Part shown: positions 39,848 through 52,200 of the stretch, in pieces
Layout of the letters: each line of letters starts with the position of its first letter
How positions within the stretch are numbered: the first letter of the stretch is position 1
Origin: Asterias amurensis
Taxonomy: Eukaryota > Echinodermata > Asteroidea > Forcipulatida > Asteriidae
Direction of reading: 5' to 3'
Length of the DNA stretch: 64,000 nucleotides
Assembly: GCF_032118995.1 (NCBI RefSeq)
Contig: NC_092666.1
Coordinates: 558,001-622,000 of the forward strand
Position numbers and translations under genes: made by a program
Notes under the pieces: model-generated
Databases searched by the model: none
What the model saw: the letters and a program-made list of their open reading frames with translations, nothing else
What the model was told of the DNA's origin: nothing

Positions 39848-40690
39848 CCAACATCCTGACAAACCCACATCATACCAATATTTTTCAAGTCAATACCAAT
39901 ATATTTTAAGTCAGAAGGACTCATTCTTAGCGCGCGTCACAACAAAATAGGGCCGTTCACGAACAGGTCATTTAGCCTTACATGCCTTATGAAACAAGTC
40001 AATTAAAAACTTTTTTTTTTTCCCCTATGATTGGTTAACCAAATGAAACAGTTTTTATTAATAAGATATTGATAAATCATATCTCATTATAAACAGTAAC
40101 GCACCATGCAATTCACGCAGCCAAATGTTTGAACACTTAAATTAGCTAAAGTTAAGATCATAATAATAATAATTGTAAATTAGCATGACATTATAAACAA
40201 GAGATAGAATTTAAATTGTCTCAACTTAACTCTAATTAACCATAAAGCGCAAGGCAGTTTCCACCACAATAGTTATCTCGCAACTTCGACGACCAATTGA
40301 GCTGAAATTTTCCCAGGTTTGTTATTTTAAGTCAGTCGGTCCCAAGTCAACTCGGTCCATCGGCCTCCGCATGCGGTTAAGTGGTACGAGTGCGGATGAC
40401 TTGTGTGCACACTAATCGTACGATGCGACAGTGTGTATAGTGTATACGGGTGGGTCATGCGGTGTGGTTACAGTACACGCACCATGCACAGTGTATAGTG
40501 GTGGGTTTACACCGTCGTCTTTTCGGAGTGAATAATGCGACTGCCTTGAGCAAGGCTAACGGGCCCACAGCTCGGCAGGCCGATGACGTCATGCTGATTC
40601 GCATATTCCAAGATGGCTGCACCGTGTACGAATTAGGGTAGCCGTGAGAGTTGTCGGGGACGGTCCACTTCAAAAATGTTTCGGTGGTTT
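39848..40690. other. Non-coding; contains a family B scrap and a CRE/YY1-like cluster
   Basis: 40270-40338 matches family B (TCGCAACTTCGACGACCAAT). GTCCCAAGTCAACTCGGTCC at about 40340 resembles one unit of TU-like element 1. A TGACGTCA (about 40584) and CCAAGATGGC (about 40608) lie close together and could mark a promoter, but no exon is evident. Confidence 0.35.
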
Positions 40691-41246
40691 GTAACCTTCT
40701 TACAAGACACTTCGTACCTTCTCACGAGACACTTCCTACCTTCTCACGAGACACTTCCTACCTTCGTACTAATTCGGATGATTTTTAAATAAAAGCAAAT
40801 CAAACCAACTGACACTATTTTGTTGGGACACCAAGGAGCTATTTTGACGATTGCATGATTGTTTGACATTAAAATAATTTGTCAGAAATATTGGCGGAAG
40901 ATGTTGTCCTTGGCGGTAATTATAACTTATAAAAAACATTAATTTCACATTAAAAATTACATTCACATATTCAAACAAAAATTATAATTCATTAAGTAGC
41001 CTATTATTAATTTTTATCTCAATTAGTCAATGAACATTAAATTATTGAGGAATCCACATTTTAATGAAGGTACGAAGTGACGCGGCTGAAGGTACGAAGT
41101 GACTCAGCTGATGGTCACTTCGTACCCCGCCCACGGTACGAAGTGACCAATTTGGTTACGGTACGAAGTGTCCCAACGGTACGAAGTGTCCCAACGGTAC
41201 GAAGTGTCCAGGGTAACGAAGTGGCAAAGGTACGAAGTGTCCGACA
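40691..41246. mobile_element. TU-like foldback transposon 2
   Basis: The left array (40691-40768) repeats a 22-bp unit containing ACGAGACACTTCCTACC. The right array (about 41069-41246) repeats 17-18-bp units of GGTACGAAGTGTCCCAAC in the opposite sense. Both share the core GACACTTCGTACC. The interior (40769-41068) is AT-rich and non-coding. No clear target duplication was found. Confidence 0.6.
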
Positions 41247-42700
41247 TCCAATAGTGTTACTGTTACAGTGTTTTTAGTGTTGACCACACAAATACAAGTG
41301 GGGCTAAAAACCAGGGAGGTACTGACAATGACACTGATCACATCACACTGTGTGTTCCTGGAGGAGATAAGTTTTAGTATTGATACAAACACATAGCTTA
41401 CCCAAAAAATTAAACGTGACGCTCATTCTTGGTTACCACTCTTCGTCTTTAGGGGACAATTTACGAGCGGTCCTTCCTCTCTTCCAGCGGCTAGCATCTG
41501 TTCGTCGGCGGCCGGCTGCTGACATTAGAACGCCCTCTAGCGATGCAAAACTAGTCACGACGTGATTGTCCAGCGTTATCAAAGTTAGACTTGCATACAA
41601 GTCGTTAAATGTTGTTACGGTGATACTGGTACGCCGAAAAGGAAAGGTTACGGCTATGCTACGCAGCTGGTGCCAGGGTCGCTGCATATATACATTGCAA
41701 ACTATTATCACCTCGACCAATCACAACACAGATATAGAAAGCTCACTTCACTAAAAAAAAACCCAAATAATTGACTCCAATGACATAAATCCAGAAAACT
41801 ATTGAAGACATAGCGGCCTGTTGGGGTTGGCCGGTTGCCACAGGCCTAGCATAAACTTACATTTGTCATAGACAGCAATTATATAACCATTATTTTTTGG
41901 CAGAATTGTGCTCCCCCATCTTCTGTAGTGGTAGTGTGTGTCTTGTGTAGGCCGTTAAGTTTAAATATTCATAGCTGGGCTACTACTGCAACCTGCAAAC
42001 ATAGATACACGGAGCAGGCTGGTGTAGCCTTCATTGTCCAAGCCTTAACAGATTTAAAGTTTTAATTATTTGTTCCATTCAGTAAATCTGCCTAAAGCCA
42101 GGCAATGCATCTTTAACTTTTCTCCCTTCTCCAGAGGCAGCTAGAAAACCCATAAAATCAGCTACCGGGTACATCACATGACTTGGTCTATTGTCACATA
42201 ATAAATCATATAATAAAAGATTACAAAATAACCAATGATGATGGAAGGCCACAGTCAGTAATGTGTGTCAACCATTTTGTTTTATTACAAAAATGATCAA
42301 ACCAATGAATAATAAATTGATACAAATAGTATGACACATGTTTCTATAATAACTAGTAATTGTATAACAGTTGTATACCACAAAAACATGCAACAAACAG
42401 AACTCTAAGATATTTGTTTTAATTAACTTAACACAAGTAATAATTAATAATAATACAGCATTCACTGAATGTATCAATTTAAATAAAACATTCATTGATG
42501 TTTGGTAACCAGTTTATAAAATCATTACAATTTCAGACAAATATTCATCATCAAACTGTTACAGGAGAAGTCAAAGTATATGAAAATCAGTATTTGATTG
42601 TCTATACTCATAAAAGCAGTTGCAAAATATTTAATCAACACCCTTGGCTGCCTGCTCAAAGCATTGCTCAAAGCATTGCTCAAAGGCAGTGGTTTAGTAT
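41247..42700. other. Mostly non-coding; one candidate exon
   Basis: The segment 41430-41700 is less AT-rich than its surroundings and holds the candidate HSPA13 first exon listed separately. The rest shows nothing recognised. Confidence 0.35.
41437..41497 (-). CDS. Candidate HSPA13 start exon (weak)
   Basis: On the minus strand an ATG at 41497 opens MLAAGREEGPLVNCPLKTKS and ends in phase 1 at AGTG|GTAACC. This is the phase the exon at 35759 needs, joining to [13 protein letters not shown]. The N-terminus does not resemble the human one, so this rests only on phase, donor and position. Confidence 0.2.
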
Positions 42701-43090
42701 TTAAAGGTAGTGGACACTATTAGTAATTACTCAAAATAATTATTAGCATAAAACCTTTTTTGGTGCGAGTAATAGGGAGAGGTTGATGGTATAAAATATT
42801 GTGAGAAACGGCTCCCTCTGAAGTGCCATAGTTTTTGAGAAAGAAGTAATGTTCCACGAATTTGATTTTGAGACCTCAGATTTAGAATTTGAGGTCTCGA
42901 AATCAACCATCTAAACGCACACATCTTCGTGTGACAAGCATGTTTTTTCCTTCTTTTAATTCATATCTCGCAAGTTCGATGACAGATTGAGCTCAAATTT
43001 TCACAGGTTTGTTATTTTATGCATATGTTGAGACCCACCAACTGTGAAGGCTAGTCTTTTACAATTACCAATAGTGTCCACTGCCTTTAA
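42701..43090 (-). mobile_element. TTAA MITE family B, full-length, inverted
   Basis: Begins TTAAAGGTAGTGGACACTAT and ends AATAGTGTCCACTGCCTTTAA. The interior pair GAGACCTCAGATTTAGAATT / TGAGGTCTCGAAATCA forms a hairpin. Confidence 0.88.
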
Positions 43091-43138
43091 CAAATCTTCA
43101 CACAAAACTCATCTTGACTTTTGTTAGACAAAGTTTGA

Positions 43139-43409
43139 TTAAAGACACTAGACACTATTGGTAATTGTCAGTCTTCCCAGTTGGTGTATCTCAACATATA
43201 ACCAATTGAGCTCAAATTTTCACAGGTTTGTTATTTTATGCATATGCATAAAATAACAAACCACTTCTTTCTCAAAAACTACGTCAATTCAGAGGAAGCT
43301 ATTTCTCACAATGTTTATACCATCAACCTCTCCCCATTACTCGTAATCAAGTGAGGTTTTATGCTAATAATTATTTTGAGTAATTACAAATAGTGTCCAC
43401 TGCCTTTAA
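43139..43409 (+). mobile_element. TTAA MITE family B, deletion derivative
   Basis: Both termini are present. The centre is deleted and a segment (CAATTGAGCTCAAATTTTCA) is in inverted orientation relative to the flanks. Confidence 0.8.
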
Positions 43410-44714
43410 GCGACCTTTAGATAAATCACAGATTGACTCAAAATAGGGTCACCATAATATCAATCATTATCAATCTTTTTGTAATGCATTGATGATATCA
43501 AAGATCCTCCAGACATGATTTTTCTAAATGATTTTTGAAAAATTTGTTGTAATGACAATTCCAAGCATATCAATTCATAAAAATAATTTAGAAAACAATA
43601 TTTCTGATGCATTTGGCCAATGAGTAATTGCAAAAAGATTGTCCATTGTAATAAATGTTTTGTTTTCTTGCCTGGTGTCAAGGTACACTTGTGGGTGAAC
43701 TAGCAGATCAATTGTGTGATAACATCATAACAATTCGTATCTAAACCTTCAAAACAACTTGTTTATCAAATGAACAGTTGGTGAATAGTTGGCAAACAGT
43801 TAATATTATAACAGTAAAAAGGTTATACATGAATAACAAAACTTAATATTTCTTGGGGAAAAGTTAAACCATGCTTCAATCAACACTGAAATCATTTTTG
43901 TGTAAACTGTTTTATGAACTTTGACAAAACTATTGTAACATATAATTACAATAAAATAATAAATATTTCTGGTAATGTACCCAATAAACTGTAACTGCCT
44001 TAAAAACCCCTTTACTAGCCTCGTAATTTACATCTTCTGATTCATAATCATGGTAATACAAAAACCTGTAACGATACAAACAGTAAAATCATGCAAATAA
44101 GTTAAATTCATGTACATGAGACTCTAATCATACACCAGCATGCAATAACACATTATTAAAAGTTTCAATAAATAAATAAAGAACAATTCAAAACAGTTCA
44201 AATGATAGCTTCAATTGATGGCTTCTTTTTAACTCAATCATTTTGATTTGTTATGAACAGTAAAAAGAACAGTTTTCAAAAAGCAAGAATGACTCTCAAG
44301 AAGTGTTTTGCACAGGCTACTGTTTCAACAGGTGACTGTTTCAAGGCGAGGTAGCGGTACAAATGGCATTGTGGGGATGTTCACTATACATTTTGAGAAC
44401 ACTTTGGTTTCAATAGTGAAAATGCACACTTTAGGGACTAACAATTTTTCTTCTTTTCCAAACAGCAAACTCATTTCAACCACCAATACAATCTCCCATT
44501 CTTGAACAAATGTAGATAAAGGGTTATGTTTGATTTGTATTTGTAATAATAAATCAGAATTTATAAGGAGATTTAGATCAAACCATTTTTGCCATTGTTA
44601 CCATAATTTTGAATGGAATTTGTTTTCACATCAATGGCACAAAAATTGTACTATTTTAACGCCAAGCTCCGCTAAAACATCATCAATTGTACTTTGTTTT
44701 TAAATTATACAATA
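43410..44714. other. Non-coding, nothing recognised
   Basis: AT-rich sequence with no exon or repeat evidence. Confidence 0.4.
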
Positions 44715-45030
44715 TACAGTATACTCACGTTGGATATGGGACGCAGGTGGCTATATTTTTCCGTATACCACGAGCATGAGTGTGATATCAAATTTATCTT
44801 CCAGCCTCATTAATAAGTCAATGAGGTTAGGTCATGTTTTTACACGCACAAAGTTTAGAATGTAATTTTTGCAATGACCGTATACAGAGCGTGACGCATT
44901 GACACTCACAATACGCAGAGTGCAACATAAAAACCGGGAGCCTGATATCACACTCAGGTTTGACAATCTGATTGGAGGATTAGCGCGTACTTGAAGATAG
45001 AGTGCACTACCCATCTCCCTGTCAGTAAAC
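44715..45030. mobile_element. Repeat family M, copy 1
   Basis: CACGAGCATGAGTGTGATATC, AATTTATCTTC and GGAGGATTAGCGCGTACTTG correspond in order to 53485-53695, marking a dispersed element. Inverted words GTGTGATATCA / TGATATCACAC lie near its ends. Confidence 0.55.
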
Positions 45031-45047
45031 CCGATTATTATAACTCT

Positions 45048-45500
45048 TTATATAACACCCAAGCAGATCCTTGCCATTTGATTGGAGGATTGTCCTTCAC
45101 GTGATAGCAAATAAAAGTACCATGGCACGCCGAGTCACTCACCGTGCTTTTTCGTTCCAGCGTGCAATGGTACTTTTCGGATGGAACGAAAAAGCTGAGT
45201 AAAAACATCACTGCGTGCGCGTGTCTTTGGTAACGCATTCGGCTTCTGCAATTAAAAATTGTAGCCTACGCTTTGTTTGTTTTGAAAGTTGTATCTTTCA
45301 ATCAAAATGACAAAGATCTACTTGGATGTTATATAAAACAAATAATGAATGTTTTCATTCGTGCAATGGTGCGAATATGTTCATTCTTGAAAGCTGGAAT
45401 GTTCCATTCAACTCGGCTCCGCCTCGTTGAATAGAACATTCCATCTTTCAACCCACGAACATATTCGCACCATTGCACTCATAAACATTCACTATGTGTA
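45048..45500. mobile_element. Foldback family L, copy 2
   Basis: GATCCTTGCCATTTGATTGG as at 38440. Two hairpins: CTTTTTCGTTCCA / TGGAACGAAAAAG (45150-45195) and GTGCGAATATGTTCATTCTT / GAACATATTCGCAC (45370-45470), the latter with apex ACTCGGCTCCGCCTCGTTGA. Confidence 0.65.
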
Positions 45501-46256
45501 TATCATTGTTCATACATATTATTTTACACATTTATGGATAATTCAATGTAATTCTGTAAAATGAATTAATTTTTGCAAAGATTATTCATATTTATTTATT
45601 TCACATTTTTACGATAAATTGTACATTGGTAAATGATAATTTGTAGTAAATGGTTTGCATAGATGTGAAGACAGAATTTCAGTTACAAGAGTCACTTTGT
45701 TTTCAAATCCCAGACTAGCTGCAGGGTTAGTGCTTCATGGGAGACAACGTTGTCTCCAGGCAGGCTCATTTTAGCAAAATTCTCTTAAACATTTAAAAGC
45801 AGAAATAGAAGTACAACTTGCATTGCGTGTGGTGCACCCTTTTGCAAAGTTTCACTGCACTTGTGGTTGTGCGTACTTCATAATCATTCAATTTTGCTGT
45901 AGATTTAAAAATGAACAGAAGCATCACGACAATCGAAACTTAAGTTGTTTTCTTCTTTTCCTGTAATGCACCGTGGCAAAAGTTTCATTCAGAGTTGAAT
46001 TTTAGGAACATCTAAAAGATAACAAATCTCTTTTTTGGTATGAAATTTGCTTGATTTTGATCAAATATAGAATTGCACATATCTTCAGAATACCACTAAC
46101 AATTTGGGGGTAAGAAGCATCCATGTCTGAATTATAGCAATCAGCACACGCTGAACTGATTCAACAAATGACACTATGCTATCAGCTTATTATAGTGTTG
46201 TACATGTACTCCCCAAACAGGCTGTTGATTGGGTGTAGCAGAAGCATTCTTGTCAA
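45501..46256 (-). other. Probable 3'UTR of the zinc-finger gene
   Basis: Follows the stop at 46257 on the minus strand. No repeats or coding sequence seen. A double AATAAATAAA lies at 45591-45600. Confidence 0.4.
45591..45600 (-). promoter_or_regulatory. Candidate polyadenylation signal
   Basis: AATAAATAAA on the minus strand, about 660 bases after the zinc-finger stop codon. Confidence 0.35.
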
Positions 46257-49200
46257 TCACTGCTGGTATCCCTTTCTTCTTGGTCTTAAAATACGTCTGT
46301 CCAACATCTCATTACATGTATTTGGTGAACCAACTTCTGGAACTCCTCTACTTCTCCCAGTTACGTGTTGTACTGCATCAGGTTCAGTAGTTGCACTGGA
46401 TGAAGTCTGGATGCCATCCATGCACACTAATGCAGTAATTCTTACATAGCAATGATCCATGGATGCTTTTTGCTCTTGTTCATTTTTTAAAGAGTAAGAA
46501 TGATCTTGAGCCTGTGAGTGCGTGGGTTTGCATATTCTATCTGGATGTTGAGTCGTTGGCTTCTGTGTTGGCCCTTTGTCACATTGTGTCAGTGAGGCAT
46601 CTTTATGTTTGCAGGCACGATCGTCTTCATGAGTTGTCTTTTGTGCACTCTGTGTTTTCCAATAGTAGCAATGATCTGTCTTGTCTGTACCCATAGCAGT
46701 TGTCTTTGGTTTCTTGGTGCTAATATAGCAGTGATCATGAGGAACCTTCAGTCTCTTTTCACTGGTCTTGGAGCCAACACCAATATTCACAAGGCCTGCC
46801 CCTATCCCACATCTATTTCTCAGTTGATAACCAATTTTAGACTTTGTACATGTACTTTTCCTCCTGCACTTCAACTTTGGAGATTTTATGTAGGAATGAT
46901 CAACTGTACAGTTTTGTTTATCTTTTGAATCAGCAGCAACTTTCCTTTTCAACTGTAAATTACGTAATGATCTGCGTCTGATGATCTGCTTCTCTACACC
47001 ACTATCCTCATGCTCAGCTGTACCTTGACAAAGGTTTATAGACCCTGTGCTATGAATCATGTTGCGACTCCCCTCCAATGGCTTACTGTCTAGTCTACCA
47101 CGTTCCCCTGTTGCTGTTTCTAACTCTGCATTGGAAGGAACAACCTCACACTCCATCCTTTCTTCTGTGCTTGATTCTTCAGACATCTCACCGTTAGTGC
47201 ATTGACCACATTCCTTGCCATCTTCACTGATATTTGAGTGAGTTCCATTTAATGAGGAATCCTGATGGGATGCTATTTGGGAAACAGTGCTTTCTCCAGC
47301 ATCCAAAATATTATGCTTCATGGCTTCCTCACTTGAGACTGTTGTGTCTTTACCTACAGAGATTCTCTTGTTTATCAGCTCAGTATTTTTCTCCCTTGCC
47401 GTTCTGCTCTCTTGCGCCATCTTATATGGAGCACATTTCCATGTTTTTCTTTTAGTCATTAGTTCTAATACTTCTGCTTTGCTAACTGTTTGCTTCCATG
47501 TGTGTCCAGCCCAGTTACGGAGGCCATGTTGATTTTCTGGATGAGAAATGCACGTTTGTGGTTTTTTGTATAGCAGTGGTTTGAAACTGTTTTCAATCCT
47601 TTCATTCCATTTACAAATCAATGGTTTCTTTACCGGAGTATCATCTAGTTGCAATGAAGGATCAATACGAGGTTTCACACCTCTTGTTTTCACGTCATTT
47701 TGTGTTGCTACAGATTCCATAAGCTTTGACTTGGCAGGACTATTCATATACTCAATGTGCTTTAGGTATGTCTTACAGTTTAAAGGATGTAACTCAGCAT
47801 TGGCACCCGTATGTATTTGCATTGTTCCTCTATTGAGACCATAAAGTGGATGCCTTGTCATTTGCAGGATGCCATTTCTTTCAACAATGTTGGTTTCAGT
47901 ACCTGTATGTTGCACTTTAGTATCCAGGTAAATCTCTGGTAGTATGTTTTCTGGAGCAACATGCAACATTGCATTATGCTCATCATGATGTGCATCATAA
48001 CTTGAATATTCATGTACAGCATGATTAAGACTTGATGTCTGAGCCCTCTTAAAGTCTCCCGAAGCAGTTACTCCCTTTGTGAGTGAGGTTGTTTGTGAAG
48101 ACGAAGACGAAGATTTGGGTGGACTTTGATCTGAATTGCTTGAGTTCCTACCAGGTTGGAGACTCTCATTACATCTTGTCTTTGCTTTGAGTACTGTTGG
48201 AGGTTTTGAATCACCTTGATTGTCCTTTTGACAGCTTTCTTTATCGTTTTTGGACTCATTGTCAATTTCAATCTCATTGATACATGTTTGTTTGCTCATT
48301 TTGCGTTTCTTTTCTTGCCCTTTGTGGTCCTTTTGCTCGTTTGACTTTGTGCGCTTCCGCGCATGTTTCTGGCCGTCACAGGCTGTGACAGCACTTGCCT
48401 CTGAATTCTTGTCGCATTGTTGGTCAGAAGTTCTAAGGAGTCTTGATGACCTTCTCAGGGGTACACTCTCATTCCTGACAGGCTTAGATTTTGTAGGACT
48501 CTTATGGACCTTCAAACTTGCCACATCTTTTCTATTTTCTGTCTCCCTGATGGCTGTAGCTTTTTTCACACTTTTGTTATCTTTCTCTTCACTTTTTCCA
48601 ACCTCTGGTGCTTTCCCCTGGACATTCTGTGATTTGTTTGCAATTGTTGTCTCTTGTTCTCTGTTAGTGCATGGCAGTCTGCTGCAAGCTACATTTGTTT
48701 TCTTCTTTAGATCTGATGACTTCTTCATTTCTGTTTGCTGAGAGCTGTGTTGGATGTTGGACTGCTTCGGTGGAACATTGATCAATGTTTTAGTAACTCC
48801 ATATACAGCAGGTTTGTTAACTTGTACCCTTTGGGTGCTACTTGGTGAAGGTCTGTTTGAAGTTGATTTGAACACAGGCGTTTTAGTTATTGAAGGCTTC
48901 GTCTTTACACAACTTGGACCTGCTCCTGGGCTGTTCCCTGATCCTGTGGCAAGACTGAAATTAAGAGGATTTTGACTTGAATCTTTCTTCTCTTGATTTT
49001 TGAAGTACTGAGAGACAATGTACTGAGACAGGCTTAATGTTATATCTTTACGATCCTCCACTCGCTGCTTCCTCACAAAACGTTCAACTCCCTTTAATAC
49101 GGTCCCCTTGACATGATCAAGAACTGCACTGTCTACTAGTGATGTTAACAGCAACACTTGGGGCTTTGCAACTACAGTCTTGTAGTGCTTACTTACAAGT

Positions 49201-52200
49201 TTAGAAGGTAAAGTTTGCATGTAGTCAATTCTCATCACCTCGGGAGATGATGGAAATAGAGGCATGTCATGAAATTCTTTATGACTGTATCCCATGGGAA
49301 TCTTATACTTAAATGACGTTGTCTTGACTGCATCCATTACTGGATCCGAGGTAGGTAATGTATGGGGTTGAGGAGATCCTGTTATCATTTGTAATGCCAA
49401 TCGGTAAAGATCAGACATGTCAATAGCCTGAAAAAACCTCATGAGTACAGTTGGTTGTAGTAAGGGTGGACATGATGTGATGTTTCGTGTAGAGGAGGTA
49501 CCAGGATTCACCAATCTATTGGCAGATTGGATTGTTCCTTGATTAGGAACACTTTCCGCCACTTCTTCATCACTTGATGGAAAAACTGGAGACAAGTCTC
49601 CATTTTCATCCTCATTCTCTTCCGAAGAGCAACTGCTCTTATCTAACCAGCTGCAGTCACTGTCTTCATCACTGCTACTACTTGTCTCATCACGCCTACG
49701 ATATACAGTCACTTTGTCCTTTCTTGGGCACACTGTATTGGTTAAGCTTGTGGTCTTTTTACCTGAACCTCTAGGCATAACAATTATTGTAGGATTCTTG
49801 TGTGCAGTTATTTTAGCTGCATTACTCGATGTCAAATTCCAACGTTGATCTGTTGGTATTGTTGACTGAACTGGTTGTGGTTGGCTATTTGGAGATGATT
49901 TGCTAACATCTTGTAATTCCTTTCCATTGAATGTTTTGATAACATGAACCCTATCAATAGCTGTTGTCTTGATCACAGCTTCCTTTTCACACTGTGTCTG
50001 GCCCTTGAATTTGTGTACACTAGTTGGTGAAGACTTCAGCATCTTGTTTTCATTCTCCACGCTATTACATGTAGTTGATGTTTGTCGAGTCTCATTCACA
50101 TTCTGCATTCTACAATTTGAAGCTTCCCCAGTCATGTTTACGTTCTGCATGCTACTATGTGATGTCTGCAGAGTCTTGTTTTCATTCTGCATGCTACCAT
50201 TTGATGTTTGTAGAGTCTCATTTTCATTCTGCATGCTACTGTCCGATGTTTGCAGAGTCTTGTTTTCATTCTGCATGCTACTGTCTGATGTTTGTAGATT
50301 CTCGTTTTCATTCTGCATGCTACTGTCTGATGTTTGTAGATTCTCGTTTTCATTCTGCATGCTACTGTCTGATGTTTGCAGAGTCTCGTTTTCATTCTGC
50401 ATGCTACTGTCTGATGTTTGTAGATTCTCGTTTTCATTCTGCATGCTACTGTCTGATGTTTGCAGAGTCTTGTTTTCAAGCTGCATGCTACTGTCTGATG
50501 TTTGCAGAGTCTTGTTTTCAAGCTGCATGCTACTGTTTGATGTTTGCCGAGTCTTGTTTTCATTCTGCATGCAGTTTTCAGGAAGTTGTTGTTTGTCGTT
50601 GAAAGTCTGCATGTTGCTTTGAGACGGTTGCTCTTTTGAATTGAGATTCTTGCGGCTTGGCTTTGGTGGCAGCTCCATTCCAACAACACTCTGGTCATAC
50701 TTAAATGAAGCTGACTGCATTTCATCCATATTCAAATTGCTCATAACTGATGCTTGATTCCTGGCGGCATTCTGGTCACCCTGAACAGAAACTGCCAGTG
50801 TTTGGCTAATACTTAGCGTTCCAGTTAATGATGCTTGCTGCTCAGTAATTGGGTTGCCAAGAGATTGATGAGAGTCAGTATCAGGCTTCAAAACATCAGA
50901 ATACTTGGTAATTAACTTCCCAGTGGATGTATCGAGCACTGCTGATGGTAGGATTATGGACGTGACTGGCACCTTTTGTGCACAGTTGACCTCATGTTTA
51001 GTGACGTTCATATAGAGACAGTCTGTGTAGCCACACCTGTACCTACATCTGTAGCTACGTTGCTTGGCATTGAGTTCCTCAGTAATGGATATCTTGTATG
51101 CTACCTTGTGGAATTTCTCCTTATGTTTGTGTAGTAGCTCTGAGGATGTCACCATAGAGTCACACATATTACATGTGTATGGTGGTTCTGATTCTGGCAG
51201 TACCGGCAAATCTACCGATAGTGTAGGCTCAGCTATCTCATCTCGAGGGCAGTATTCATACTCATCAGGATGAATACGCAACAGGTGCTTATCACATTCC
51301 CTTAGAGTCTCATGGAGTGTGTTACACAAAAGACATCGCCATTGCCCCATCTCATCATTCTCTTGCTCTTGATGACCTTCAGTTGCTTTCTTCATTGGAC
51401 GGTGATTCAGTTTTATGTGTAGATCAAGAAGTCTCTTAGTTGGGAATATCACCTTACAAGTCATGCAGTACCAGTGTTGCACTACCTCCTTATTGTTAGG
51501 GAGGTTCTTGTGTTCTTGGTGGTCTTCCATTTGTTGACGGGATGTTTCTGAGGTCAAACATAGTCCTGGTTTATGCTTTTTCCCAAATGCCTTTGGCCTT
51601 CTTCTTGCTTTGATCTTTCCAGGACTGTTCACAAGTCTGCTGTGGAAAGAATTAACATGTTGCCTCAATAGATCTTTGTGAGGGTACTTCTTATTACACA
51701 GCAGACAACACAGATGAATTTTATGTTTGTGTCGTGTTAGATGACAAGTTGAACTGCCTATGAAGCTACACCATGGACAGCTTTTCTTGGCTGAACTCAC
51801 GCTCTTATCAGTTGACTGTAGATGCTGGGTGTACTCTTCACCTTCCAATGGGAATAACTGCTGGCAAAACTTGCACTTAATCTGTTCATTCCTGGTCTCA
51901 CATTGCTGTTTGGTTGAAGAGCTCGGCTTTGGTGTTTTGGTGTTCTGGCTTGCCATACCATGAATTACCTCCAGTTGATCAGGAATGTTGCATGTCATCT
52001 TTGATTGGGTTGCAGTCTTATCCCCCAAGTGACTGGAAGAGTGTTCTTTTGTCATAGATTGGTTGTTTACATGTGCAGCAACGTGTCTAGTCCATGTACT
52101 CCTCTGTAGGAATGCAATGTTACAGACTTCACATTGATATAAATGATCAGGATGGTGTTGTATCTCATGTTGCATGTAAGCACCAGGGGCAGAGGATTTG

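Noticed and set aside
40580..40620. Promoter with CRE and YY1-like sites
   Set aside because: TGACGTCA and CCAAGATGGC are suggestive, but I find no first exon in either direction, so it is only noted.
41433..41720. 95-codon minus-strand frame as a separate gene
   Set aside because: It starts without an ATG context and its composition is unremarkable. Only the short alternative frame was kept, as a weak HSPA13 exon candidate.
49969..50622. Long + strand reading frames (up to 217 codons) opposite the zinc-finger gene
   Set aside because: They arise because the 42-bp coding repeat keeps all frames open. Codon content mirrors the sense repeat and no splice or start context supports them.
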